Origin: Orthonyx spaldingii
Lineage: Eukaryota > Chordata > Aves > Passeriformes > Orthonychidae
DNA length: 64,000 bases
Direction: 5' to 3'
NCBI GenBank assembly: GCA_013397795.1
Contig: VZTJ01000523.1
Coordinates: forward strand, 5,146,127-5,210,126
The position numbers and the translations under genes are program-made. This document shows, piece after piece, positions 50,101-61,700 of this stretch. The first letter of the stretch is position 1; each line of letters starts with the position of its first letter. Under the pieces are notes generated by a model. The model was not told the DNA's origin and made no database searches. It worked only from the letters and a program-made list of their open reading frames with translations.

Positions 50101-53100
50101 CTGATGACACACAGGTTGCCAGGATATAGGGAACAGCAACAAAGATCCGTGACTGCAGAGTGACAGTTGGAGCGTGTTGGTGTGAGGGATCCACAGAAAT
50201 ATCTGCAGCTCTGAGGCGGCTGCGCTCTCTGCAGTTACCATCCCAACCAAGGCAGCCGTGCCTTCGGGGCCAAGCAGTCCCACAGTCCCATGAAATGCAG
50301 CTGATGGAAACCCATGCTGTCACACTGCATTAGAGGATGGCCAGGCACGGGGAGAAAAAGTTAGGCTGGTGGCAAAAGCCTCATTTCCTTGAGAAATCAG
50401 ACAGAAACTCTCCCCAGCACACACAGACTGGGTGTGAGCAGCTCTGGGTGTGTGTGGGAAGAGAACGACAGCCTGCCAAGTGCAACCAGAGCAGAACGTG
50501 AGAGCTGCTGAGATTCAGAGCCTTTCCTCAGCAGCAGCCCAGCCTGAATCCTGTGGATTTCCATGGTGTTTCTTTTAATTCTTCAGTCATCATCTCCTGC
50601 TTTGAGGTTGTTATGGCTGCTCAGCTCCCCTTTCCCAGCCCCTGTGAGTTCATCCCAGGCAAGCACCAACCCAGGGAGTTGCACAAAGCCACCCAGGTGC
50701 TCGCATGGCTGCTGGCCTTGGGTTGCCAGAGCCCATCTGCAGGGCCACGGGCCACCTCTCCTCTGGAAAATGTGCCATCAGTGCCTCAAATGTGATGTGA
50801 GATGTGTTTCTGTGTTCATCATAAGAACTGGATATTTGATTGTGTGGCAAGCTTCAAGTGACCACACTTGCCAAGTATTATTCTCCTGGTCTACAAGCCG
50901 AGGAGGAGTTGATCTGATTTCTCCCTTCGCTCACCTGAGGCTCTCATTCCTCTTTCAAAACGTCTTTTCAAATTTCTTTCAAGAAACAATACCTCTAAAT
51001 GAGGTAGTAGAGAATATATAATCACATATAAGAATATTTCTGTGAAATCCATCATAATCTCATGTTCCCAATTCACCTCTTTGCCTCAGATTCCCTTTGT
51101 TTCCCCTCCATCCTCCCACCAGCCTCCCTGTTTGTTCTTTTTCCTTTTGACTGCCCACTTTCACATTAATTTTGGCTTTCCTTCAGTCTTCTAATGCAGT
51201 ATCTATTCCTTGAATTTACTATAGTTTGACATGCTGTTTCATGAGTCACTGCTGCAGATAGAGTTTGAAGCAGATTAAATCACACAAACTAGTTCTAACA
51301 GCTCCCTAAATCTAATTTGATTTTGTGCTCTTTTTTCCTTTGATAAACCTTCGTGGATTCTTTCATCCACCCCCCCCCCCCCGAACAATGATGAAGTAAA
51401 TAAATGTATTTTTTGCTCATGGTGGTGACTGTGTGCTGGGGATGGAGGGGACCCACAACTTCCTCCCTTTTCTCTGTGCATGGGTGCTGAGATAACCCAC
51501 CACAGAAAACCTGAATCATGTCTTCTTCCTCAGAACTCTTCTCTAATCCTCTTCTCCTCCAACTAATTTAACTTTATGACCCAAAGTGAGGAAATTCAGT
51601 GTTAGCAAACAGTGTATGCATCCCCATTTGCATCTTTTTACTAGAGAAATTCTGTTTCACAGCAACCCTGATTCCCCAGAATTTTTGTGGCCAAAAATTA
51701 CTTTTCCCCAGCTTTTTCTCCATCATGTTTTATTGAACTGGTTTGCTCTAATACAGTGGGAATCATACTGGTGCTTAGAGGAATCCATGCTCTCCAAGCA
51801 ACAGATAAATTTTCCATACAGCTCCACTTTGGTGTTCAATCATCTTCAGAAATTGTTCCTAAACTTGTATGTGTCACTAAGAACATTAGTCTTTAAATAA
51901 CGTTGTGCTGTGGTGGTGTGAGATGATTAGATTGGCAAGGATTTCTGTTGTGGTGTCATCATAATTTTCATTAGTACAGTGAATTATAACAGCTTGTTCT
52001 CTGCTCAAATTGATGTGATTACTACTCTGAAACCCTGGCACATTTCACTAACACCTGACATCTGGAAGAGAAAGGTGGGAGGCAAAGCAAGCTCTCAAAG
52101 TTGCTGTGTGATGCACACTGATGGTCCCTTCATTTGTTCCAGCAGCTGCTGCAGCCAAGGGTAATGGCCTTTGTTAGTCAGCAGAGTTTTAATGCAATTC
52201 TTGTGATGATAAACCAAATAGCTCTTGTGATTAGTGATGGAAAATGCCATCCAATGATGCATTGTGCTGAATAGGCAGCAAAAACAAAGAGCAGCACATC
52301 CCTATTTAAACTAAGGTAAGGTGTTGGAGGCGGGTGGATGAATTGGAGAATTATTTTATAAAGAAGAGAAAGCATGCATGGAGTGTACATCAAACTGAAG
52401 GCCCATATCAGAACAGAAATTATTGTTACAGCTTGTTAAATAGAAGATTGTTCTACCAGCAAAACTGTAAAAGAAAGCATTTCTAGCTCATCTAGCAAGG
52501 GATAAATGCCAGCCCTTGCATCACGGTGATCCCTGGCAGTCTGGTACTGCACAGCTGACATTGCTTCTGCAGGAGCTGCACAGACCACACCTCTGCCTTG
52601 TGGCCAGCTGAAAAGGGGGGCACAGATGTACCTGCTCTTCTCTGGTGGGTACAGCTCAGGTGGGTGTGATCTGAATGGGAACAGCCACCACTTCACCCCT
52701 GTTCTCCCTTTACTGGAGGCCAGTGACATTGTCAGATCAGTTTTCTTTGCATTACCAGAGAAATTCCTTTCCTGCAGCATTAGGCCTCTCAGCAGCAGCT
52801 CAAAGTGCAGACCATTGGCAATGATTTTTTGTGCAGACATGTATATTCCAGCACTCACGGCTGGTGATGATTCTTTGCACAGTGATCTTGTTCCCTGCGA
52901 AGTCAGCACATCCCACGAGCTGCCAGCTCTATGAGTGTCCGACAGGAAAATCTGATTTGTACTTCCACCATTAAGCTTCTATTTCCAGCCCTGAAAATTA
53001 TGCTGGGTGACAACAGGCAGCCTGGCTCTGTAAAACAGTGCAGACAAGACTGTCACATTGCTGCCTTGGCAGCCTGATCTGCTCTGACACTGAGGAAACC

Positions 53101-53894
53101 ACTGCACGGGTCCAATCGGGCCCTGACCCAGCCAGGGACACGCACGGGTGTGAAACACCAGCGCTGCCACCACCAGAGCCCTGGGTGTGCCACAAGTGAC
53201 ACCACTGCCGGGGCCTCGCCCAGCGCCAGGAATCTCCAGGCAAAGCCAAAGCGCCTTCACAGAGGTGTGAGCTTCACGGTGTGTGAGCTACAGCTCCCTG
53301 AGGCAAAGCCCCAAGACACCAGGTGTCCCCCACGGGAGGTACCTGAGGCTGGTGGTGGCAGCTGTGCCTGTGTCAGGCTCTGGTACAGACACGGGGGAGC
53401 TGCAAAGGACCCTGGCACTGGTTTTGCTCTTAAGAAGAACCACATGAACAGCAGCAGCTCTGCATCCAACTCTTCTTACAGCAGAGTGAGGACTTGTGGC
53501 TGCCATTATCACAGATATTTTCTGTACAGCTGCATATTAAACTTTTAAGAAAGTAACCGAAACCCATTAATCACTAGCATATTTCTCACTACTGTGCTGG
53601 CCAAGGATTACTTCAATACTTATTTTAATGGATTGCTCGGCTATGAACGATTTTAAGGTTAAAGGTCTTGCAAGACTCTTTTTATAAGCTTTCTTAAATC
53701 TAATCCATCACTAATTTCCATATGTCTTGCACAGCACTAGGCTAAGGTAATGCATCACCACTTAAATCCCTCTCTGATAAAATTATCCCAGGTATTACAA
53801 AAATTCAAAGCATTGTTCTTGGCTATGTGAGCCTTTTTCAGATGTCTCACTAGTTGAAACATAAGCCTAATGTGTTCAAATTTTTTTCCTTCAG
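47162..53894. other. non-coding, no gene recognised
   Basis: Single-copy DNA. The plus-strand frame at 48028-48522 (164 codons) and the minus-strand one at 52436-52909 (157 codons) have no recognisable domain and are explained by chance. A 13-base C run lies at 51370-51382. The 53100-53290 patch is notably CpG-rich for this window (about ten CpGs in under 200 bases) but has no associated promoter or gene that I can identify. Confidence 0.5.
51370..51382. repeat. poly(C) run, 13 bases
   Basis: Uninterrupted run of 13 C after TTTCATCCA and before GAACAATG. Long C runs are rare and slip easily, so the exact length may vary or be an assembly artefact. Confidence 0.9.
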
Positions 53895-54065
53895 GACAGC
53901 TGGAATAGGAAGTTTAAGATGACACCTGGCAGCTTAGATTTTCCACATCAGCAAATGTCACAGGCACAACTTGCTTTTTTAATGGTAGCTCGTAATAGAG
54001 AACAGCTAGCTTCCTATTCTTGTGTCCCCACACTTAATTTTTGGCCGCAGTTCCAGTGTTTTTAA
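53895..54065 (+). other. candidate exon after a strong acceptor (unconfirmed)
   Basis: TTTTTTTCCTTCAG ending at 53894 is one of the best acceptor sequences in the window. It is followed by 56 open codons and a TAA. The translation has mixed composition, for example SQAQLAFLMVARNREQLAS, which could be helical. No good donor lies within it, so it could only be a terminal exon. It sits 720 bases upstream of the candidate receptor-tail exon on the same strand, but a terminal exon there would not join to it. Chance is a likely explanation. Confidence 0.12.
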
Positions 54066-54784
54066 TCCCACAAACCAACACTTTTCCTCTAATGCCATGT
54101 AAAACACTGATGTGACTCCTCTTTCATCATTGATTTCCTCAAATAATTTTGGTATTCTCTGCTACACAAGATGTACAAGCACCAGTCTAAGCACCAACAG
54201 TGCTCTGCTTCTGACAGTTGCCTTGTTGGTTTATCCAGCTATGATTTTCACAGTGGAGACACGGCATTATCCAACTAATCAACAGCATACTCAGCTAAGA
54301 CCATACAGCTTTTTGCATTCTCTACCCTATTAATAAATTTCCCATAAATGGTGGAAGAAGGTTAACACAAGAAGTCGAGCCAGGTCTGCCATAGTTTATG
54401 TTACAGGGAAAGTTTATGTCCAGGGTGTAGGGGAAGTACGCAAAAACCTGACTTTTCCAAGAAGTGTAAGAAAAACTTGAAAATACAAGCCTGTTAGCAC
54501 ATGGAAAAGTCAATATAACATCTGAAAAAGTGTAGAACAGGAGATAAACTGGAAAGCAGACATTGCTAGTACACTGGAAAAAACATGGTAATGGAAGTCT
54601 TGTATGTGAAGTCGAATGCAATGGTTGTGGCAAGAGAAACCATTCTATCAAAGCCTGCAGACAAGAAAGGACAAGAAAAAATAGCACATGAAGTGAGCAG
54701 TGATTCAAACAAGGTGACTGTGCAAGTTTTCAACATTATCCCAGGAACAGCAGAAATAAATTGTGTACATTCAGCTGTCCTCTG

Positions 54785-54859
54785 ATGCAAGAACCTGCCT
54801 GTGCAGCCCCTGGGGAGCAGCCCCCTGAGGAGGAGCTGCAGGAGGTCACCTACGGGGAG
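54785..54859 (+). other. candidate ITIM-bearing exon (unconfirmed)
   Basis: An ATG at 54785 opens a 25-codon stretch rich in Pro, Glu and Ala. It ends EEELQEVTYGE immediately before a consensus donor (GGGGAG|GTGAGTA). Alternatively, CCTGCCTGTGCAG at 54794-54806 could act as an acceptor for a shorter internal exon in the same frame. The VTYGE ending needs a Val, Leu or Ile from the next exon to complete an immunoreceptor tyrosine-based inhibitory motif. A splice junction right after the residue at Tyr+2 is known in KIR-type leukocyte receptors (EVTYAQ|L). The next good acceptor, at 55390, would supply Val in phase 0. No transmembrane, Ig or C-type lectin exon was found nearby, so the call rests on a short motif plus splice signals. 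Confidence 0.25.
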
Positions 54860-55390
54860 GTGAGTACTGTGGGGAGGTTTATTGGATGCTCTGTAATGCA
54901 GCTGAATCACATCTGGGCTGTGCCAAAGCCAAGCTGAGCCAGCAGTTCAGAACCAGCGGCGGCTGCTGGAAGCAAAGGCAGACATGAAATTACAGAGAAA
55001 CCAAAGGTCTCTGAAACTGTCTCTGATGAGATTTGTTGTTTTAACCCAATATACCTGACACCTTAAAGCCCTTGAATACCATCACCAGTACAGCTGCACT
55101 GTACCTGAAAGGAATGCAAAATTCACCCTTGGCTGGTTTTGTATCACCTATCGAAGGTCTTCTGGGTGCTAAGGAATTTCAGGTATTTCTGAAACAATGA
55201 GATGTTCAGGTGGTTCACCAGCAGCAGAGCTGATTGCTTTCTGAAAACAAGCTTTGCTGGGGCTTGCAATGGGGAGAACTCACTCCATTGGGTTATTCAG
55301 TGCAAGTCCCATAACAGCCTTAAAATTGCAATCTTCCAGCCAGGTTTCTGAAACCAATATGTTTCCAATAAATGCTTGTTTTATTTTCAG

Positions 55391-55441
55391 GTTGCCACTA
55401 AAGTGAAGATTTGCATCACATTATTAAAACAATGTTGCTGA
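55391..55441 (+). other. candidate terminal exon following the ITIM-like exon (unconfirmed)
   Basis: CTTGTTTTATTTTCAG (ending 55390) is a strong acceptor. Read in phase 0 from 55391 it gives 16 codons (VATKVKICITLLKQCC) and then TGA. Joined to 54785-54859 it would complete VTYGEV and end the protein with a short basic, cysteine-ending tail. The phase match, strong acceptor and stop support the pairing. The tiny size and absence of any extracellular exon argue against it. It could be a relic of a degraded immune-receptor gene. Confidence 0.2.
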
Positions 55442-58400
55442 GAATGATGTGACCTCTATTCACACCTCATGGCCATAAATGATTTATGCCGAGCCCACCT
55501 CCATCCTTCCCCCTGTACTGCCTCATCTGTGCTGACATTTCCTCGTGAATGTTTAAGGTGATGTCTGCTCTCATCTCTTGTTCAAAATCAAACACAAGCA
55601 CACTGCAGCACACGAAGGGAGGTGGATATCCAGCACACAGCACACAGGTAGTGAATCTCAACAGAACTGGGTAATCTGTAAAAAGGTAGTACCAAAAATG
55701 CTGCTTTGGGGTGGGGGTTTAATAACACTCATCAATAAGCCTTTACCTAAAATGTTACCTAAAATGTGATGCAAATATTGTAGTCCTATTACAGCCTCTC
55801 CTTACTTCAGTGCAGGAATGTTAGATGGGGCAGGAGTTAAGTGTGGGTGATGGCACCAAATATGAAGGGCACAGGGTTGGCTCAGCCTCCGGTGGGAGAT
55901 TCACCACCCCAGAGCAACAGCTGAACCTTTCAGAGATCTTCCCTCAGCCCCAGGGCCTGCTTGGGAGTTTGTTGTCCCCAGGAGGACAGCTCTGCTGCTG
56001 GTGCAGTGGCACAGCTCTGGCTGTGTGCATGTCAGCCAGGACAGTGCCAGCACAGCTCATTCCTCACCAGTGCACTGACCTCGCCTGACAGCACTGGCAG
56101 CAAGAGGCGTTGCAAGACACTTCTGAATGGGGGCACCAGGTAATTTGTTTGTTTATTGAAATGACACCACACTGCCTGCAGGGCCGTGTGTTAAACCTTC
56201 TCAAGCAATATATGTATAAAAAGAGTCATATATATATATGTATAAAAAAGGAAATTGTACACTGCATTTATGTATTCTTCTCATTACAACCCCTTGGACA
56301 TACTCCTGGCCTATGTTCCCACTGTCAAAAAACCAAAACACAGTAATCTGTCCCCAGTGCCTGTGAGGGTTGTGCTGCAGAGCTACTGGAAGATGCACAT
56401 GATGTAGGAAGGACAGGGACACTGGGATTGTTAACAGCACCAGCCTTTGCCATGTGGCTTTGTAGCTGAGCACCACCTATGCAAAGGCAATCTCTGTCTA
56501 ATTCTGCACACCCTGGGTGAGGTACTGGAAATAATTCAGTCTGCAAAGTAAGGACAGGCTGCAGGGAATGGGGCTGTCACACTTACAGGGCACTGTGTCC
56601 TGCCACATCCTCCCTCCCTCCATCCTCTCCGTTGCGGGACTGCCATGTCCCCTGGGCTGAGCCATGGCTCTGCTCCCTCCTTGCTCATGGGGACTCTGCC
56701 ATGAAAACGTGATTGCCCCAGGGTGCTGCTAAGAGCAGCAAGAAGGATGCTGAACACCCTCCAACTCCCCTCTGCAGGTCACATCTGCTTTGTCCCCATT
56801 CTCCACCCTCCAGAATCATCCTGGCCCTAGGCTGAGTTTACAGCTCACCTTCCCTATGATGCATGTGAAAGGGAAAGGCTTCTGCCAGCTTTCCAAAGCC
56901 CTTGCACCTTTTAGTTACTACAGGGAAATACCAATATTTGAGCAAAACAATTTGCATCTGTATGTTCCCATCTACACTTTCTTACAGTGCTCTCAAAGTC
57001 AGGTGGGAGTTCCTCCCCTTTCTCCTGGCTTGCTTTTTACTCCCTGTGAGTGAAAACAGGGGCTTCACAGAGCCATTTGTGATGGAGGTAACTGCTCCTC
57101 TCCATCTCCCTGTGCTTCCTTGGTTGTTTTGTTGCACTGGCTCTTGCTTGGAGAGTGCTCTCTGTGTTTGGAAAGCTCTTCATGCTTACAACCCCTGGAA
57201 ACAGCACCGTGAGTAGCTTTGCCTGTTACAAAAATTTCACCAGTACATTGCAATATTTTGAGATTTTTGTTGCCTCTGGCAACATCACAACAGTCTCATG
57301 TGTGGGAAAAATAACTCAGTGCTGACCCAGGCCATGTTACGATGGACAGCCATGCAGGGACTGGGGACATCTTTTTGTGTCACTGTTACCACAGGCTTCA
57401 TCTACAACATCACTGTCTCTTCAAACATCCTCTAAACAAAACCCTGTGTATGGTTCATAATTTTTACATCTGGGTAATCTCCTGGGAAACCTCACATTAT
57501 GCTTTTGGAACTAAAGTATTACTGTAAGTGCTTTTAAGACTATTAATGATATAAACATTCCAGTTGTGCAAACCCATGAATATTCACTCACATGAAGTTG
57601 AGCTTTTGTTAGATTCAGCTCCTGATTAAGGTATTGGACAAAAGATGTTCTTTAGGATACTTTGCATGTGTACTGAGGGGCTAAATAATTGCTTGCCTTC
57701 TTGTTGTAGTTGCAAATATTAATTTCAATGTGTATGGGAAATTATGTTCTTCAAAACAAAACCAGAAGTGATTAGGATTTTGTGGTTATCTGTAATGTGC
57801 TGGTAGAAAGAGCTGGAAAATGTTTTGGTGGTTGATCACTGCCTCTCTGCCTTTAACGGGAAATAGTGAAGGACATGTAGTCCAGTCTGAACCTGCAGAG
57901 CATCTAATGAGACAACGGTGCTCTACAGCAGAGTGTGTTCTGTTCAACTTATTAAAAATGCAAGCAGCGATTTTGTGAACCTACCAAACAAGAAGGAGAC
58001 TCCTTTACTCAAGTGGTGATCAGACTTCAGAACGGACAACGTCTTCAGCTGTGACACGATTTACTCACAGCACAATCTGCAAATCCCCTGTGCTGGCATA
58101 AAGAGCCACCAGCGATGAAGAGCTCTGGGAGAGCCTGAGGGAGGTGTGAGCCTTTTGGGGCCTCTCCCCATTGCTCCCCAGTGCCTGGGCAGCAGCAGAG
58201 CTGGGCCCTGCAGAGCCCGGGCTCCTCTCCAGCTCTGCCCTTGCTGGCACTCAGTGCTGACTCCAAAGCAAACACATCAGCACGGTTTGCTGGCAGCTAT
58301 TGCAACTGAGGTGTTGGGAAAACACCCCTCTCCTTGTGCACCAGGGTGTTGACAACAAAGCAGGGAATTTAGGGGAGCATCCCAGGGGGAATAAGAGCAG

Positions 58401-58614
58401 GCTAAATGTAATTTTTATTACAGCCACATTAGTGTGATTAGAGAAGGTGGTCACAGTGCAAGAGGCATTTTCTGTCTTCTCTCAGTTCTCTATTACTGAG
58501 GACATTAATCCAAAACCAAACCCACCTCTCCTTCCCAAAATCTTACTTACTTTGTTCATTCTCCTTCCCTGCTGCAGTCTGTGAGCCTTCAGCTTGCTTG
58601 CATGCTTCAGATGA
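55442..58614. other. non-coding, no gene recognised
   Basis: Single-copy DNA. At 57076-57207 one frame gives a hydrophobic stretch (SISLCFLGCFVALALAW) running into a donor-like CACC|GTGAGT. A stop codon directly precedes it with no acceptor between, so it cannot be a transmembrane exon as it stands. An AT repeat lies at 56207-56249. Confidence 0.5.
56207..56249. repeat. AT-rich repeat with duplicated ATATGTATAAAAA
   Basis: The word ATATGTATAAAAA occurs twice (near 56211 and 56237), separated by GAGTCATATATATAT. It is a simple AT-rich repeat or small duplication. Confidence 0.75.
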
Positions 58615-58727
58615 TTTTTAAAACATCATCAGATGGTAGCTGTAGATAGTTAATACCCACAGATATATTTTTAAAACATCATCATCAGATGATATTCACA
58701 GATAGTTAACACCCATGGATATATTTT
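58615..58727. repeat. tandem duplication, two ~53-bp units
   Basis: The first unit, 58615-58667, starts TTTTTAAAACATCATCAGATG and includes GATAGTTAATACCCA. The second, 58668 to about 58727, repeats the same landmarks with one extra ATC and several substitutions (GATAGTTAACACCCA). Divergence suggests an old duplication. Both copies carry a TAAAACATCATC phrase and an ATATATTTT end. Confidence 0.9.
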
Positions 58728-61700
58728 CTGTGCATAGGTTTCCCAGCACAGGGACTGCCTTCCTTACTACACACCACCTAAATACAGAAATCCTCAGCTG
58801 TAAGAGGATCCCGTGGTATTGTGAAGTCTGAGCAGCTTTTGATCACTCTCCTGTGCAGTCATGCACTGTGTTTAACACCCCTAAAATTTCTGGGAAATAG
58901 GCACAGGGTCTCCCCCATTCAGAAAAGGGAGAAAAATCCTTTAACTCTGAAGAACAGAAAGACAAGGAGTGGGAAAGGGCAAATGGTGCCCAGGGAAATA
59001 ATCACCCAAACTCGGGAAGCAAGAACCTTGAAGGAAACAGAAAATTGAGCTTGGATAATTTTCCAACTCATTAACTGTTGAAATGGAGCAAATTCTACAT
59101 CTGGGCCAGGCTTCATTAAATTGCAGGACTGAGTCACATTGACATCTTTACTGCCTAAGCCCAGGCCTCTCTAACCTGACTAGGAAGCCAATCCTTCAGC
59201 CAGGCAGTGGTCAGCAGTGCTGTCCCATTCCACACATACCCCTCAAGCAGCTCCAGGTTGCCCAACCAAGACTTATCACCATCTCTGCTGCTCAGAGGCA
59301 CAGCAGCCCACGTTACCTCATTCCCTGAAATCCTGGAGGTAAAACAAGCCTGTACAGACCTAACAAACCTTACTGCTCCTGCTCTTTGATCCCACCAAGG
59401 TGCTCTGGAAATGTTGCACTGTGGCAGTGCTCAGGGATGAGGAACAGCCCCAGAGCACCAGGCTTCAACAGGACAGCTGGCTGCTGCTTTGCACAACACA
59501 TCTCCATGATTCTGACAGCTCAAAAAGTTTGTGGCCCGGAGGGCCCAACTAAAAATATTAAAAAATAGATACACACATTTAGTCCCCCTCAGTACATTTT
59601 TAGGCACCTACATACATTGCCTACTTTCCAGCTGGGACAGACAGGATTTGAGTTGCAAGGAACTGAGATCAAGCTTAGCAGGATGCCCACACACTTCAGC
59701 ATCCCACACACTTAATACCCATGATTGTTACAACATAGCAACTAGTCTGTAATTAGAACAGACATTGCCAGAGCTGTCTTTGTATTACTTATGAGTCATG
59801 CTACTAAAATAGTCTTTATTCATTATCCAAGACCTTTTCATTTCAGTGCCAGCCGTTACCATGTTGCAGGCTACACAGGACTCTGCCAGCCTTGTCAAAG
59901 CCAAGTGCATTCTGATAGGGATCTTTATATTTAATCTGACAAAGAGTTACTTTACAAAAGAGTGAGATCAAAAAGGTTCAACTGCACAAAAAAAATTATA
60001 AAAATGTCTCAAAGCAAGGGATTTTCTCCTTGTTGCTTCTCCAGGCACATATCTAAAGTTAGACGAAACCATTTTAAAACTTGTCTTAAATTGTTCTGTC
60101 AGTTAAGTAAATATTTGTATTTTAATGTCTGTCTAGTCAACCAGAGAGGAAAAAGGCTCATGAAGAACTCAAACTGAGTAGAAAACTTTTTTTTCTCCTT
60201 TAATATAGTGTATGGAACAGAAAGGGGGAAATACAGCTGAAATGTATTATAACAAGCAAAAAAAAGTAATATCAGAAAATTCCTTTGGGCAGATTCTGTT
60301 GTAGGCCACTAGTACTTAACAAGATTCATTTTTTTTATTCACCATGTTACTAAACCACTGGGTTGGAAAGTCCTTGGGTCATTTCAAACCATTGTCTCAT
60401 TGATTTCTTATTCCTAAAGCATCCTTAGTATAGGAGTGTCATTAGAGTTGATGACAACGATCCCCCCATTTCCCTCAGCAGTGGGTTAATTGTCTAAATG
60501 TTCTTGCTGCTGAAGAACACTGACAGATTAATTCAGGCCTCAAGATCAGGTTTGTAAATAAATGGTTATGTAAAAAAAACCCCATTAATTTGACAACATC
60601 AGAAAAATTTCTATAAAAAACCACAGCAGGAAATGAGTGCCTCGGCTTTCTGCTTCCCAGCTTTCATGCAGCCAGACAGATGCAGGGAGCAAGCAGGGAT
60701 GCAGCATGGCAGGGAACATCCCACTGCATAGCCAGGGCTGTGGGTGCTCAACTACTGCTGCTTTAAAGACTCTATTTTTGGTCCTTCAGATTGCACCTAT
60801 CATCTCTTACTGCTGGAATGCAAGCTGCAGACAGAGGTGTCTCCCCTGAGTCTGATATCTTAAGGGAATGGTGTTTCTCTATTCAGTTAATTTCAAAATG
60901 TTGTGTTCTGCCTTTCTAAAATCTTTTTAAGTTTTCTGGAATTCTTTTCAGATTTAGCTCTGTAGTTTAAAGACTTAGTATTACCAAGAAGTGTAATTCA
61001 TTGCTTTATATTTTGGAAGGCACACTCTCAAACTTTTCTCCTTCTGAAGTCAAAAGAGTGGCTTCAATTTATTTCTGAAGTTTCTTGAATCCTGTTTCAA
61101 TGAGCATTCAACCTTTGTCCTGCACACAGAAATCTCTGCACTTCCCTGCTTGGTATTTCTTGGTTAATGTATTCTAACTTTGTTCTTCTGCTTCTGTTTT
61201 CTACTCCTAATTTACTTAGCATTCCTCTTTAGCCTTTGGAAAAAATTTATGTCTATTTTCCAAAGAGCAGCTGCTCCCCCTCCCAGATCTGCACTTGAGC
61301 TGGAGGATTTTGCCTGAGCCGTGCAAGCATGAGGGAAAGGCCAAGGCCAACCCTGGTGTGTGGTGGTGCCATGCTGAACTGGTGTGACAGGTGACTGATG
61401 CCAGTGGTTCCTGAGATGGACCTGTCAAGTGTTACGTGTCAGAGAAACCAAACTGGAGTCAAGCATTATCGTTGAACTATTCAGTCTAATTATTTCCCGG
61501 TTAGGAAGGACATGACAGAAGTACAGCACACAATGTTATCAAGAAGATATCAAGAAAGAAAACTTCCAAAGCATTAATCTAGAAATAAAACTAGGTTTCT
61601 ATTTTTAAGCTGAAACATATTTTTTTTTCCCCCATGACATCCATATTCTTCCTTTCAATAAAATCCCTGTGTGCATCCATTTCTGAAAGCACAAAGGATG

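Noticed and set aside
51000..51014. TGAGGTAGTAG, identical to the let-7 seed region
   Set aside because: The match stops after 11 to 12 bases and no complementary CTATACAATCTACTG-like arm lies within hairpin distance, so it is not a let-7 precursor.
52436..52909. 157-codon minus-strand open frame
   Set aside because: No domain, no signal peptide or membrane segment, and overlapped by other open frames. Length fits chance.
57076..57207. Hydrophobic stretch before a GTGAGT donor, considered as the transmembrane exon of the ITIM candidate
   Set aside because: An in-frame TAA immediately precedes the stretch and no AG acceptor lies between it and the hydrophobic codons.
60358..60395. Inverted CR1-tail-like phrase (GGGTTGGAAAGTCCTTGGG)
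   Set aside because: Only about 30 bases resemble the tail, and the next 60 bases do not continue into the CR1 3'UTR.
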